A DNA stretch of 64,000 bases, taken from the NCBI GenBank assembly GCA_018398815.1, contig CM031618.1, positions 49,536,165-49,600,164 on the forward strand. Direction: 5' to 3'. Both the position numbers and the translations under genes were made by a program. Numbering within the stretch: position 1 is the stretch's first letter; every line of letters begins with the position of its first letter. Below the pieces are notes generated by a model. The model saw only the letters and a program-made list of their open reading frames with translations, did no database searches and was not told where the DNA came from. Below, piece by piece: positions 27,690 through 40,640 of this stretch. Source of the stretch: Conus ventricosus (lineage: Eukaryota; Mollusca; Gastropoda; Neogastropoda; Conidae).

Positions 27690-29682
27690 CAGAATTGTTT
27701 AAGACCTGGAAAATGGCAAGCATGAAACTCTTCCGCCATCTCCCGCAAAGCAGGACAGTGTCTTGAAGATGCCAAGCAATCTTATTATGGTGACAAAATT
27801 AATTCATGTACTTCGTCAAAACAACTGTTTTCACTGTCAAATACTCTACTTGGCAAAACAAAAACATTATCATTTCCTTGCAATATACCGGCTTCAGATC
27901 TCCCACAGCAATTCAGTGATTTCTTTTCCGAGAAGATAAAGCGTATTAGAGACAATCTTGACTCTGATTCATGCCGGTCTGCTCTTTTTGATTTGTATGA
28001 TGGACCTTTGTTTTCCTGTTTTGAACCTGTTAGTGAAAAGCAGATTTTTGATTTGATTGCTCATTCTCCTGGTAAAAGTTGTATCCTTGACTCTATCCCC
28101 ACTCCCCTCATGAAACAGTGTGCCTCACATCTGGTGCCCTTGATTACGTCCATTGTGAACAAATCTCTCGCATCTGGTTGTGTCCCTCCACAGTTCAAAC
28201 ATGCTGTTGTCACACCTTTGTTGAAGAAAAATGGTCTTGACGCAAATGATATGAAGAATTTTAGACCAGTATCGAATCTTCCATTTCTTTCTAAAATCCT
28301 TGAAGCAGCTCCAATCCCATTTGTCAGATAATGGTCTCCTGGAAGTGTGTCAGTCCGCTTATAGGAAAAACCACAGCACAGAGACTGCAGTTCTGAGTGT
28401 CTTAGACTGCCTGCTTTGTAAATCAGACGATAAACTGGTCTCCCTTCTAGCATTGCTTGACCTCAGTGCTGCTTTTGATACTCTTGACTACTCTATCCTA
28501 CTCAAGAGACTCAAGGTTACTTTTGGATTTGACTATATGGTTCTCAAATGGTTCACATCATACCTTTCTGACAGGACACAGACGGTAATCGTTAATGGTG
28601 CTGAATCATCCCCTTCTCCTCTTCTGTATGGTGTTCCCCAGGGCTCTGTCCTTGGACCAGTTCTTTTTACCCTTTATTCTCAGCCCTTATCTGACGTTAT
28701 TTCTGCCCATGGCTGTGACTTCCACAAATTCGCAGATGACACTGAACTCGCTAAGAGCGCAACCACCAGCGATTTTCAAGGTGCTCAATCAGATATTACC
28801 GCATGTTTTAGGGACGTAAAAGTCTGGATGACCAGCAACAAACTCAAGCTGAATAGTGACAAAACCGAGATCATGGCTGTTGGTACCTCCTCTCGTGTCA
28901 AGATGGTTAAAGCTGAGTCGGCAGAAATTGATGGTGTTGTTTTACCATTCAAAGAGTCAGTGAAATATTTAGGTGTCAGCATTGATCAAATGCTCTCTAT
29001 GCAGAACCAAATATCGAATGTTTGTCGTGCATGCTTCTTGGAACTGCGACGTATTGCTTCTATCCGGTCTTACCTCTCCACACAGGCAACAATCAGACTC
29101 ATCACCGCGATGGTAATGTCCCGAGTAGACTACTGTAACTGTGTTAGCAGGACTTCCTTCAGAACAGCTTGCACGATTACAAAGGGTGCAGAACTGTGCA
29201 GCTCGGCTTGTGCTCAAAAAGCGTAAAAACGAGCATATTACACCTTTGTTGCGTGAACTCCACTGGCTTCCTATCAAATATCGATGGCAGTTCAAAATTG
29301 CAGTCTTTGCCTATCGTTACTTTGATGGGACACTCCCACAGTATCTTTCTGCTTCTCTGTCCACCTATCAAACTTCTCGGTCTCTTCGATCATCTTCTCA
29401 AAAACTTCTGAAAATTCCTAGGCGCTCGTTGAAGACAGTCGGTGAGAGAGCATTTAGCTTTAGGCGCCCACTCTTTGGAATTCTCTTCCTGACAGCTTAC
29501 GTGATCTGCCTACATTATCTAAATTCAAGTCAGAGTTAAAAACATACTTCTTAGGAAAGCCTTCTTCAACCATTAATGCTGTGTCTATTATTCTGACCTG
29601 ACTTTATATGTACTGCATGCAAAACTGTATTGTTTACGCTTGAACCGTTGAACTTGATAAGTGCGCGTGCGTAGGTGTGTGT

Positions 29683-29754
<72 letters not shown>

Positions 29755-29860
29755 CACATGTTAGTGCGAGTGTTTGAGTGTGTGTTGAGCGCAATGAGTT
29801 GATCCCAAGAATTGCGCTATATAAAATCTATACATTATTATTAATATTTATTATTCAGTC
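27690..29860 (+). mobile_element. CR1/L2-like LINE, 5' truncated, with full 3' end
   Basis: Contains a broken ORF2 lacking the endonuclease, then a 3' untranslated region with a (GT)n tract (29677-29751). The terminus reads GCGCTATATAAAATCTATAC followed by ATT-rich sequence near 29815-29856. Such GCGCTATATAAAT...(ATT)n ends are typical of L2/CR1-type LINEs. The 5' end is diffuse near 27690. The 3' portion is repeated at 52859-53430 as part of segment D. Confidence 0.85.
27744..29601 (+). pseudogene. ORF2 reverse transcriptase of the second LINE, frameshifted
   Basis: One protein is spread over four frames. Piece 1 (about 27744-28303) has SYYGDKI, LPQQFSDFFSEKI and NFRPVSNLPFLSKILE. Piece 2 (28304-29150) has SAYRKNHSTETAVL, the catalytic LLDLSAAFDTLD, YGVPQGSVLGPVLF, HKFADDTEL with the catalytic aspartates, and VKYLGVSID. 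Piece 3 (29150-29460) has LAGLPSEQLARLQRVQNCAA, LRELHWLPIKYR and GERAFS. Piece 4 (29462-29601) has PTLWNSLPDSLR and FKSELKTYFLG, ending at TGA 29599-29601. Catalytic motifs are intact; the breaks are single-base shifts near 28303, 29150 and 29462. The motifs fit CR1/L2-type reverse transcriptases and differ clearly from the 5-kb LINE in this window. Confidence 0.9.
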
Positions 29861-30539
29861 TCCCTGACATCCTGCCCCCAAGCCCCCCACTCTCTCATCA
29901 AGCCACACCCTTTCCCTCTGCAAGAACAGAATAGCAGACCTACAGACATTCTTTTTTCTGCCGTACAATCTCCCTCCTACTGGCCATTCAACCCCACTTA
30001 AAAGTTTTTCCTTCCCATTTTATCCGGTGATACAGAAACCCTGAAATGGGGAATTGTGTTGAACCCATTGCAGACCTAATACTTACGAATCGATGGGAAC
30101 CACGAACAATATTAGAATAATTGGCATTCATACGAATTGAAAAAAGTGCGCTGCGTCAGCAATCTATTCTCAATGGACAGTCTTGGGTATTCATGAACTC
30201 TGTTTACTGAAAACAAAAGAAGAAAAGCAACCGTCAGGAAAAAGCAACACTCCGTTGATAAAGGGCATTCATACACATTGACAAAGGAGTGACATATGCA
30301 AGCATTGTAGGAATGGTGAGCATTCAAACACACTTAAAATAAAACCGCTGAGAAACATCAACAGTGCAAAAAAGGCGTTCATACACATACACAAAATGAT
30401 TCAAAATTATCACCCATATAATAATAATGAGCATTCACACATCTGAATGTACTGGTGGGAAATACAGGCAATGTGTAGATGATGGGCATTAATACAGTCC
30501 CCCCCCCCCCCCAACACACACAAACAAACGACCAAGCAC

Positions 30540-30587
<48 letters not shown>

Positions 30588-30620
30588 ACACACGACACAC
30601 AACGCACACGACACACTCCA

Positions 30621-30685
<65 letters not shown>

Positions 30686-30839
30686 CTCTTTCTCTCTCAT
30701 TCTCTCATCACACACACATACATACACGCGTGCACGCGCGCACGACACACACAGTTGGTAAACACAACAATATATTATAACGACACCAATCACTCTCTCT
30801 CCTGCTCTCTCTCTCACTCCTCTTCCTCTTATCTCTACC

Positions 30840-30908
<69 letters not shown>

Positions 30909-33274
30909 CACTCAATCACACACACATACATACTGGATCAGAAGCACGGCTGATTGCTCTGTGCCCCTCTGGCATCAGATGGAGATATACCACCGTCTAC
31001 AATTCTGTGGTACTCTCGCTACCAAGGGTTCATGTATAAAGGCCCACAGTTATTTAAGATAAGGGATTTAGAAACAACAGGGATTTAGCGCCTAGATGAA
31101 GAATAGCACATCTCCGCTTTGCTGGGAAACGCGTCGAAAGACATGTTTGCCATTTCCAGGCTGCTTGGACAACCTGTATTATTTTCTACATCTTAGGCAA
31201 CAGAAACTTTGATGGTTTCATTATTGTGTTCTGCATGATGTTCTGTACGATGTGGACAATATGGTTTTGACTGTCTTTGTTTTCTGTGTCAAGTTCTGTA
31301 TTATGTGGGCACACAAGGTACCACTGATGGTAAACTGCACAACCAGCAGGAAGTCAGAGGTGATTCCAAAATACTATGATATGTACACACCACTTCTGTG
31401 GAGCAGTTTTGGTCCTGCATAGATTATCAGCTCAGTTTCAGTGCTATGATGAGACCTAGGTAGTGACTGGAAAGGGGTGAGAAACCCGCTGAGAGTCAAG
31501 TTCAAGTGTAAACAACAACAACAACAACAACTACAATACCAACAACAATAACAGCAAAGAAAGTTTAAAACAATTTGGTAGCTTTTCAAGACTTCATGAA
31601 AAGGTGAAGTGGGTCTATTTCATTTCATTGTAATTGATCTAGATTTTTTCAGCAGTTAGTAACTCAAGAACATTTGCATGCATTAGGAATTATCCGAAAA
31701 TGAGAGCATTGTTCATCATGTCATTAAATCAGGGCAATAGAACGTGAAGACGATCCAGAAAAAAAATGTTTGCAAGGTGGGATTAAGGTCATATATTCTT
31801 GGCAGGAGAAGAACGATTGTGCGTTTGAGTCACAAAGGTGAAGTGGTTGAGAAACAGACCACGGGAACAAGGTTCAGTTCAAGCATACAGATGAGGTAAA
31901 GCTGGGACAACGCTGTTCCTTATGGTTTTGACATTGCCCTAAAATAGTGCAGAAAATGGCATGGGACGCTACGTGAATGGGGACATCGTGAGAAGGGTCA
32001 TTTTTGTCGATTCGTTTGTTTTTAGTTTGTTTTCGTTTCTTTTCCTTTCATTCAGAGTGACGACTCTACTTCATGAAGCGTGAAAAAAACGTTTTTTTCT
32101 GTCTTATTGTAATATATTGTTTAGCTTCTCGAATACCTTGTGTGGCCTTTTTTTCCACATGGTCTTTAAACAACTGCTCATGAACTCACAAACTAATGCT
32201 GCGCATAAATTCTTCCTGTCTCGTGTTTATACTTCTCGGTGCCCAGCACCTGTATCATACCAGGGGTCAGACCTAGCTACTGACAGTTTGTATCTGGTGA
32301 CTAGGGTCGTGGTCGTTCAGTGAAGTGCTCATGGTTGAACCCAAAGCTGCAGCACTGTGGGTTGAGGATGTCTGCCAGGAGAGACAGATGGTCAGGGCCT
32401 GCCTCAGAGGATTGCAGTTCAGGGTCTTCAGATCGTGTGCCATGAAGCGTGGAAGGCTGATGTCACAGTGGCTGATGACAAAGAAGTGAATGAAGCAGTG
32501 CCATGAAACACCTCTGTGTTTGTCATCCAGCTTATGTCTCTCCAATCACTAACCAGCCTTGGTTAAATTAAGACGTTCAAGAGGTCCTTTAGGCGAGCAA
32601 TAGAAGGGTGTTTTTTTTAAGCAGATGTTTAATACACCGACTGTGCATCAGAGACAAGGATGAGGGTCACACCTCTCCAATTTAATCTGAAGTTGATCAG
32701 GGAAATTCTTGTCTGGTAGTTCTTGCAGTCTGGTGGCGGTTGGTACGTAGAGAAAATGTGAACAGTTCAGAAGAGGCCAAGAAAGGAGGGCACGGACAAG
32801 CTCTAAAGCACAGTGTCTGGAATAGAAACAAATGTTAAAGGTTTAACATGAGTAGCATTCATAGTAAATGGCCACGGATATACCACTTCTAAAAGGAATG
32901 GATAAACATTTAATGGTGTGGTCTGAATGGATGAAACTGGAACATTTGGCTTTATTACAAGCTTATTTCACTTAAGTTTCAGTCAGAAGCATAAGTAAGA
33001 TTCATTACTCGTAATGAAAATTCCAATCTTTATTCGTTTTCCTTAGGTAAAGAATGTGCATTGAAAATTGCTCTCATGAACTGACAGAGAGAGCCTTGCA
33101 GCATATCTAATCTTCCTTCGCACAGGTTGCCCAGCTCTTTGGGCTAGAGGTGAGCTCAAAGAAGATAAACGTCCTCCACCAGCCTTCATCAAATGAACGT
33201 CAACATAGGAGAGACTGAATAGAAAGCGTTCCTTAGTTCACCTAGCTGGGAGCAAAAGGGAAATCGACAACACA

Positions 33275-33317
<43 letters not shown>

Positions 33318-33359
33318 CACACGCACACACACGCACACGCACACACACACACAAACACA

Positions 33360-33390
<31 letters not shown>

Positions 33391-33393
33391 CAC

Positions 33394-33442
<49 letters not shown>
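29861..33442 (+). repeat. Segment D, better-preserved copy
   Basis: Colinear with 53430-57097. Holds the right 85-bp repeat (30001-30084), (AC)n (30537-30600), (CT)n (30626-30684 and 30841-30905), a block with GGTTCATGTATAAAGGCCC near 31030, an AAC-rich tract near 31512, and a long (AC)n end (33267-33442). The longest non-microsatellite frames are about 90 codons. I recognise no gene. Confidence 0.85.
31092..31136 (+). other. Hammerhead-like motif, weak
   Basis: CTAGATGA (31092-31099), then about 26 bases, then GAAA (31126-31129), a CGCG palindrome and TC, giving the canonical GTC cleavage triplet at 31133-31135. The CTGATGA core has an inserted A, and stem I pairing is not evident. The paralogue near 54690-54733 has two further A insertions. 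Treat as a candidate relic only. Confidence 0.2.
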
Positions 33443-33443
<1 letters not shown>

Positions 33444-33770
33444 GAAACCAATTCGTTGTCAGATTAACCCATGGTTGTACTGACATTTAAGAAAACATCA
33501 TGAACAGAATGTGAAAATGTCTCTTTTATTCAAATCTTTGCCCAGTCATAAAGATAATGACGGAAGAATTGTTAGCCTGCACCTGTTTTCCCCACAACTA
33601 AATTGTTCAGATGTTGAGCGGTGCGTGAATGCTTGCGTGCGTGCGTCCGTACGTCCGTGCGTGTGAGCGAGCGCGCATGTGCGTGCGTGTGTGTGTATAT
33701 GTGTGTGTGCGTGCGTGCGTGCGCGCGCGCGCGCGCGCGCGCGCGTGCGTGCGTGCGTGCGTGCGTGCGT

Positions 33771-33803
<33 letters not shown>

Positions 33804-36304
33804 ATCTTATTAAATCTCATCCACTTAGAAAAATATTTTTTTAACACCTGCACAACCCCCCCCACCACACCGCCTCCCTCCCCCTCCCCCCCCCCTTTTT
33901 TTTAAACACCGCGTTCTGGTATGTGATAGACCAAGGATAGCTCCTGAACTAATTAACTGATGGGATGCTATAGCTCATCTGTTTCAACTTCAATGAGATT
34001 TGGGTAACGAATAAGCGGTAAAGTCCTATTGGCTCACCTCCGCATCAATTCTTAAGAAATCAATAGAAATTCAATAATTCTAAATCGCTCAAATGGCGGA
34101 ATCAACCCAAAATTTAATGAAATAAGATAAGATAAAATAAAATAATCCCTTAGTACAACTCCAATAAACGTCACATATGAGTTAAAATGACGAAAGTTGT
34201 AATTGCGCAATACAGAGTCGATCATGTTACTTGTTTATTTATGAGTCATTTATTTATTTGTTTATAGTCACTTTTTTTTCTGGTTTGGATCTGCAGTTTT
34301 GTTTCTGCTGGATCCCCGACAATCCACGCCCCAATCCCGACCCCATCCCCTGCCTTTCCACAATACACACATACTCCTGTGTCCTATTGTTCAACGGGTA
34401 TTTAAATGACGATAATATGGTTTAGGTGATAAAGATTATGGTGTAGGTCAACGATTGACACGGTACGCATAAACCACGTACCCATTGCAAAAAAGAGCTA
34501 TCACACGATCAGCTGTCGTTTCACCTTAAAATGTACATCCAAAAATCAATCCCAAGTGGTGATAATCATGAGTAAATGAGGTGGTGGAGGAGGAGGAGGG
34601 GTGGGCTTTTGTGGTGATAGGTTGTTGGGTGTGGTGGTTGTGTCCCTGGTATGTTGGTTTAACATTAATGGTAGTGAGATTTGGGTGGAGATGATTGGAA
34701 TAAGGGAGGGAGGGTGGAGGTGGTCATGGGAGTGGTGAAGCGGAAGACAAGACGTGACCGAGTGTTGGGAAGTGGTGAGAAGTAAGGGTGGTGGATTGTG
34801 AGTGGGCTAGAGATACTAATAGCAGTGGTAGCAATGATGGAGTGTATGGTGGGTGGGGGTTGGTAAATGACGTTATAGTGTAAGCAGATAATGTTGTGGC
34901 ACACAGCACTCATGAACAAATTGAATCCAAACTACATAGAGAAAAGGAAAGAGAGGCCACGCTCACTAGCAAACACACAACACACACACACACACACACA
35001 CACACACCACTGAACATTTCACACAACTCACACACGCTCTACAACCACACGCCCACACACACACACACAACACACACACACAAACACACACACTCACAAC
35101 ACACACACTACACACACACACGGACACACACACACACAACGCACAGCATACGCACCACGCACTGCACGCACGCCCGCACGCACGCAGCGGCCAACACACA
35201 CACACACACACACACTCACACCATCACACACAACACACAGACACACAATGCACATGCGCTCATATATATATAGAAAGAGAGAGAGAGAGATGCATAGAAA
35301 GAAAAAAAAAGAAAACACCCGAAGGTGCTGGGGAGGACCCAGCAGAGGAAGCAAGACCGTCTTCCACCCGCCTTTTAGAGCATTCCATTGTACCACCCTT
35401 GGAGGCCCTGCGCTGTGTTGACGATTGGTACAGGCACGCGCAGGACCTCCATTAAGATATCAAAGGGACCCTAACTGCTCCTGAAACAAGGTAGAAATCA
35501 GACTACAGGAATGCAGCTCATAACAGCCTAAAGAGCCCTCCCCATGGGTGTACCAGCCCAGTATTTCACATAAAAACATTTTGCAGACCCACCGGGCGAA
35601 AAAACAACCACCCTCCCTCCAGCGCCCAGCACACCCCACAAAGACCCAACCACAACACCCTACCCACGAGGAAGACAGTGCCACCTCCAGACACAGTCCA
35701 AAGCTTACGCCATAACGGTTTCTTAATGTCCCTCAAGAGAGAATCCCTAAAGTGTAGTCTTTCCCACGTCAACTGACTTTCCCTGTGGTCAAGTGGGTCA
35801 ATCCCTCACCGTCACGGACCTTTTAGATGTGTTTTTTTTATTCTAATATCTCCAGGGTCACCTAGTTAAGGCAAAAGAAAGAAAAAGAAAACACCAAAGG
35901 TGCGGGTGGGAGGCCCCAGAGAAGCAAACCGTCCTAACCGCGCACTTTAAGGTGCAGTCCTGTTCCACCCTTGGAGGCCTGCGCTGTGTTTACGATGGTA
36001 CAGGCACGCGCAGGACACTCCATTTAATATATCAAGGGGAATTAACTCTCCGGAACAGAGGTAAATCAGACCTACAGAAATGCAGCTCATAACAGCCTTA
36101 AAAGTAGCATCCCCCATGGGTGTATAAAAACCAGCCCGTATTTCAATTTTTTTTTGGCTTGCGTGCGGCGTCCGTACGCCCTGCGTGTGAGCGAGCGCGC
36201 GTGTGCTGCGTGTGTGTGTATATGTGTGTGTGCGTGCGTGCGTGCGTGCGTGCGCGCGCGCGCGTGCGTGTGTGTGGTAGTGTGTGTGTGTGGTGTGTGT
36301 GTGT

Positions 36305-36341
<37 letters not shown>

Positions 36342-37487
36342 ATCTTATTAAATCTCATCCACTTAGAAAATATTTTTCAACACCTGCACCACTCCCCCCC
36401 CCACCACCACAACGCCTCCCTCCCCCCCCCCCCCCCCCCCCTTTTTTTTTAAACACCGCGTCTGGTATGTGATAGACCAAGGATAGCTCCTGAACTAATT
36501 AACTGATGGGATCTATAGCTCATCTGTTTCAACTTCAATGAGATTTGGGTAACGAATAAGCGGTAAAGTCCTATTGGCTCACCTCCGCATCAATTCTTAA
36601 GAAATCAATAGAAATTCAATAATTCTAAGTGGCTCAAATGGCGGAATCAACCCAACATTTAATGAAATAAGATAAGATAAAATAAAATAATCCCTTATAC
36701 AACTCCAATAAACGTCACATATGAGTTAAAATGACCAAAGTTGTAAATGCGCAATACAGAGTCGATCATGTTACTTGTTTATTTATGAGTCATTTATGTT
36801 ATTTTTATAGTCCTTTTTTCTGGTTTGGATCTGCATGTTTTTGTTTCTGATGGATCCACATCCACGCCCCAATCCCTACCCCATCCCTGCCTTTCACAAA
36901 CACACATACTCCTGTGTCCTATTGTTTCAACTGGTATTTTATGACGATAATATGGTTTAGTGATAAATGATTATGGTGTAGTCAACGATTGACACGGTGC
37001 GCATGAACCACGTACCTTGCAATAAAGCTATCAGCACGATCAGCTGTCGTTTCACTTAAAATTGTACATTACAAAATCAATCCCAAGTGGTGATAATCAT
37101 GGTAATGAGGTGGTGGAGGAGGAGAGGGTGGCTTTTGGGTGATAGTGTTGTTGGGTGTGGTGGTTGTGTCCTGGTGATGTTGGTTAACATTAATGTTAGT
37201 GAGATTTGGGTGGAGATGATTGGATAAGGGAGGAGGGTGGAGGTGGTCATGGGAGTGTGAAGCGGAGACAGAGACGTGACGAGTGTTGGGAAGTGGTGAG
37301 AAGTAAGGGTGGTGGATTGTGATGGGGCTGAGAGATACTATACAGTGGTAGCAATGATGTAGTGTTTGGTGGGTGGTGGTGGTAATGACGTGATAGTGTG
37401 AAGCAGATAGATGTTGGTGCACACAGCACTCATGAACAAATTGAATCCAAACACAGAGAGAGAAGGAAAGAGAGGCGCACGCTCACA

Positions 37488-37534
<47 letters not shown>

Positions 37535-37560
37535 TCACACACTCACACACGCGCCACACA

Positions 37561-37647
<87 letters not shown>

Positions 37648-37650
37648 ACA

Positions 37651-37710
<60 letters not shown>

Positions 37711-38720
37711 CACACAACACACACACACACAACACACACACACAAAATGCACATGCGCTCATATAATATATAGAAAGAGAGAGAAGAGATGCATATGAAG
37801 AAAAGAAAAAGAAACACCCGAAGGTGCTGGGGAGGACCCAGAGAAGCACCGTCTTCACCGCCTTTAGAGCATCCTGTACCACCCTTGGAGGCCTGCGCTG
37901 TGTTGACGATGGGTACAGGCAACGCGCAGGACACCCATTAAGATATCAAGGGACATAACTGCTCCTGAACAGAGGGAAATCAGACTACAGGATGCAGCTC
38001 ATAACAGCCTTAAAGTACATCCCCCATGGTGTACCAGCCCGTATTTCATGACTGCAGAGCCCACCGGCGAAAAACACCACCCCACCTCGGACACCCCCAC
38101 AACCCAACCACCCTTCCCACGGAGGAAAACAGTGCCACTCCAGACACAGCCAAGCTTTTCCCCATAGGGGTCTTATGTGCCCTAAAGGGGAGAACCAAAT
38201 TTGTAGTCTTTCCCACTGTCAACAGGACTTTCCCTGGGGTCAGTGGGTCTTTCCTCGCCCGTCACTGCCCTTTCTCCGGGGTCAGCCTAGTTAAGGCAAA
38301 GAAAAAAAAGAAAAAAACCCGAAGGTGCTGGGAGGACCCAGAGAAGCACCGTCTTCACCCGCCTTTAGAGCAGTCCGTACCACCCTGGAGGCCTGCGCTG
38401 TGTTGACGATGGGTACAGGCACGCGCGGGAAACACTCCATTAAGATATCAGGGACATACCTGCTCCTAAAACAGAGGTAAATCAGACTACAGGATGCAGC
38501 TCATAACACCTTAAAGCACCATCCCCATGGGTGTACCAGCCCGTATTTCATGACTGCAGACCCACCGGCAAAAAACCCACCACCCTCCAGCTGCCGAGCA
38601 CACCCCACAACCCAACCACCCCTGCCCAGGGACAGATGAAGACAGTGCCACTCCAGACAGCCAAGCTTTCCGCCAACGGTCTTATGCCCCAAGAGAAATC
38701 CAAAGTTGTAGTCTTTCCCA
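33443..38720. repeat. Segment E: local tandem duplication of about 2.5 kb
   Basis: 33600-35870 recurs at 36150-38300. Each unit has a GTGC-rich stretch (33620-33800, 36160-36340) and a C-rich patch (33858-33898, 36393-36440). Next comes a block with CCAAGGATAGCTCCTGAAC, then an inverted piece of unit A's 410-1050 region (34260-34930, 36810-37440), an (AC)n/(CGCA)n tract (34978-35250, 37490-37745), and a 280-bp block. No gene seen. Confidence 0.85.
35295..35620 (+). repeat. About 280-bp block, first of four copies
   Basis: Starts near AAAACACCCGAAGGTGC and contains GGCCTGCGCTGTGTTGACG and ATGCAGCTCATAACAGCC. Other copies are near 35872-36150, 37798-38070 and 38300-38575. The second copy is cut off by the start of the next segment E unit. 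Confidence 0.85.
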
Positions 38721-40149
<1,429 letters not shown>

Positions 40150-40259
40150 TCAAATCTACCCAACCATTTTTTAGCCAAAGCGGCCGTCAGACCAACATTA
40201 CTCCCAGCTGAGGGACATTTCTTTCCTTGTGTTTTCTCTTTCCTCTCTTCTCTTCCACT

Positions 40260-40640
40260 GTTTGAAAAGGAGTTTAAATGTCCTCTCCGCGTCTGTGACC
40301 TTGTTTTAGTTTTGTCAGGGTCGCCGGTATTTCTGGAGGGAGAGCTCACTCACGCCAGCTCCGCGACTAAGCAATTATTGTCGCCAGTAGGGGCTTAGTA
40401 GATGGTGTCCTGCGTATGTTGGATCAGAACAGGCGCCACTGAACACCACTGGAGTGACTCGGCGTCAGTGCAGTGTTTCCTCTGGTGGGTTGCCTCTTGA
40501 CGACAAGACACTGACTGCTCCCTGTGGATTGCCGGTGCCGGTTCTGCGGCGGACTGACCGGGCTCTGGCTGTAGGCGGGTGTCGGAATGAACGGCGTGGT
40601 GCAGTGCCACTGAGGGGGCACAGAAATGGACAGGAAAAAA
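40260..40640 (+). mobile_element. 3' part of the tRNA-headed retroelement
   Basis: GC-rich block matching 60560-60914, with GAGCTCACTCACGCC, ACTAAGCAATTATTG and GACTGACCGGGCT stretches and a short A-rich tail before TATGGATTTGTC. The tRNA-like head seen at 60180 is not present upstream, where (AC)n and CG repeats occur instead. The 69-87-codon frames here are not convincing genes. Confidence 0.7.

Noticed and set aside
28061..28453. 130-codon minus-strand frame
   Set aside because: Antisense to the second LINE reverse transcriptase.
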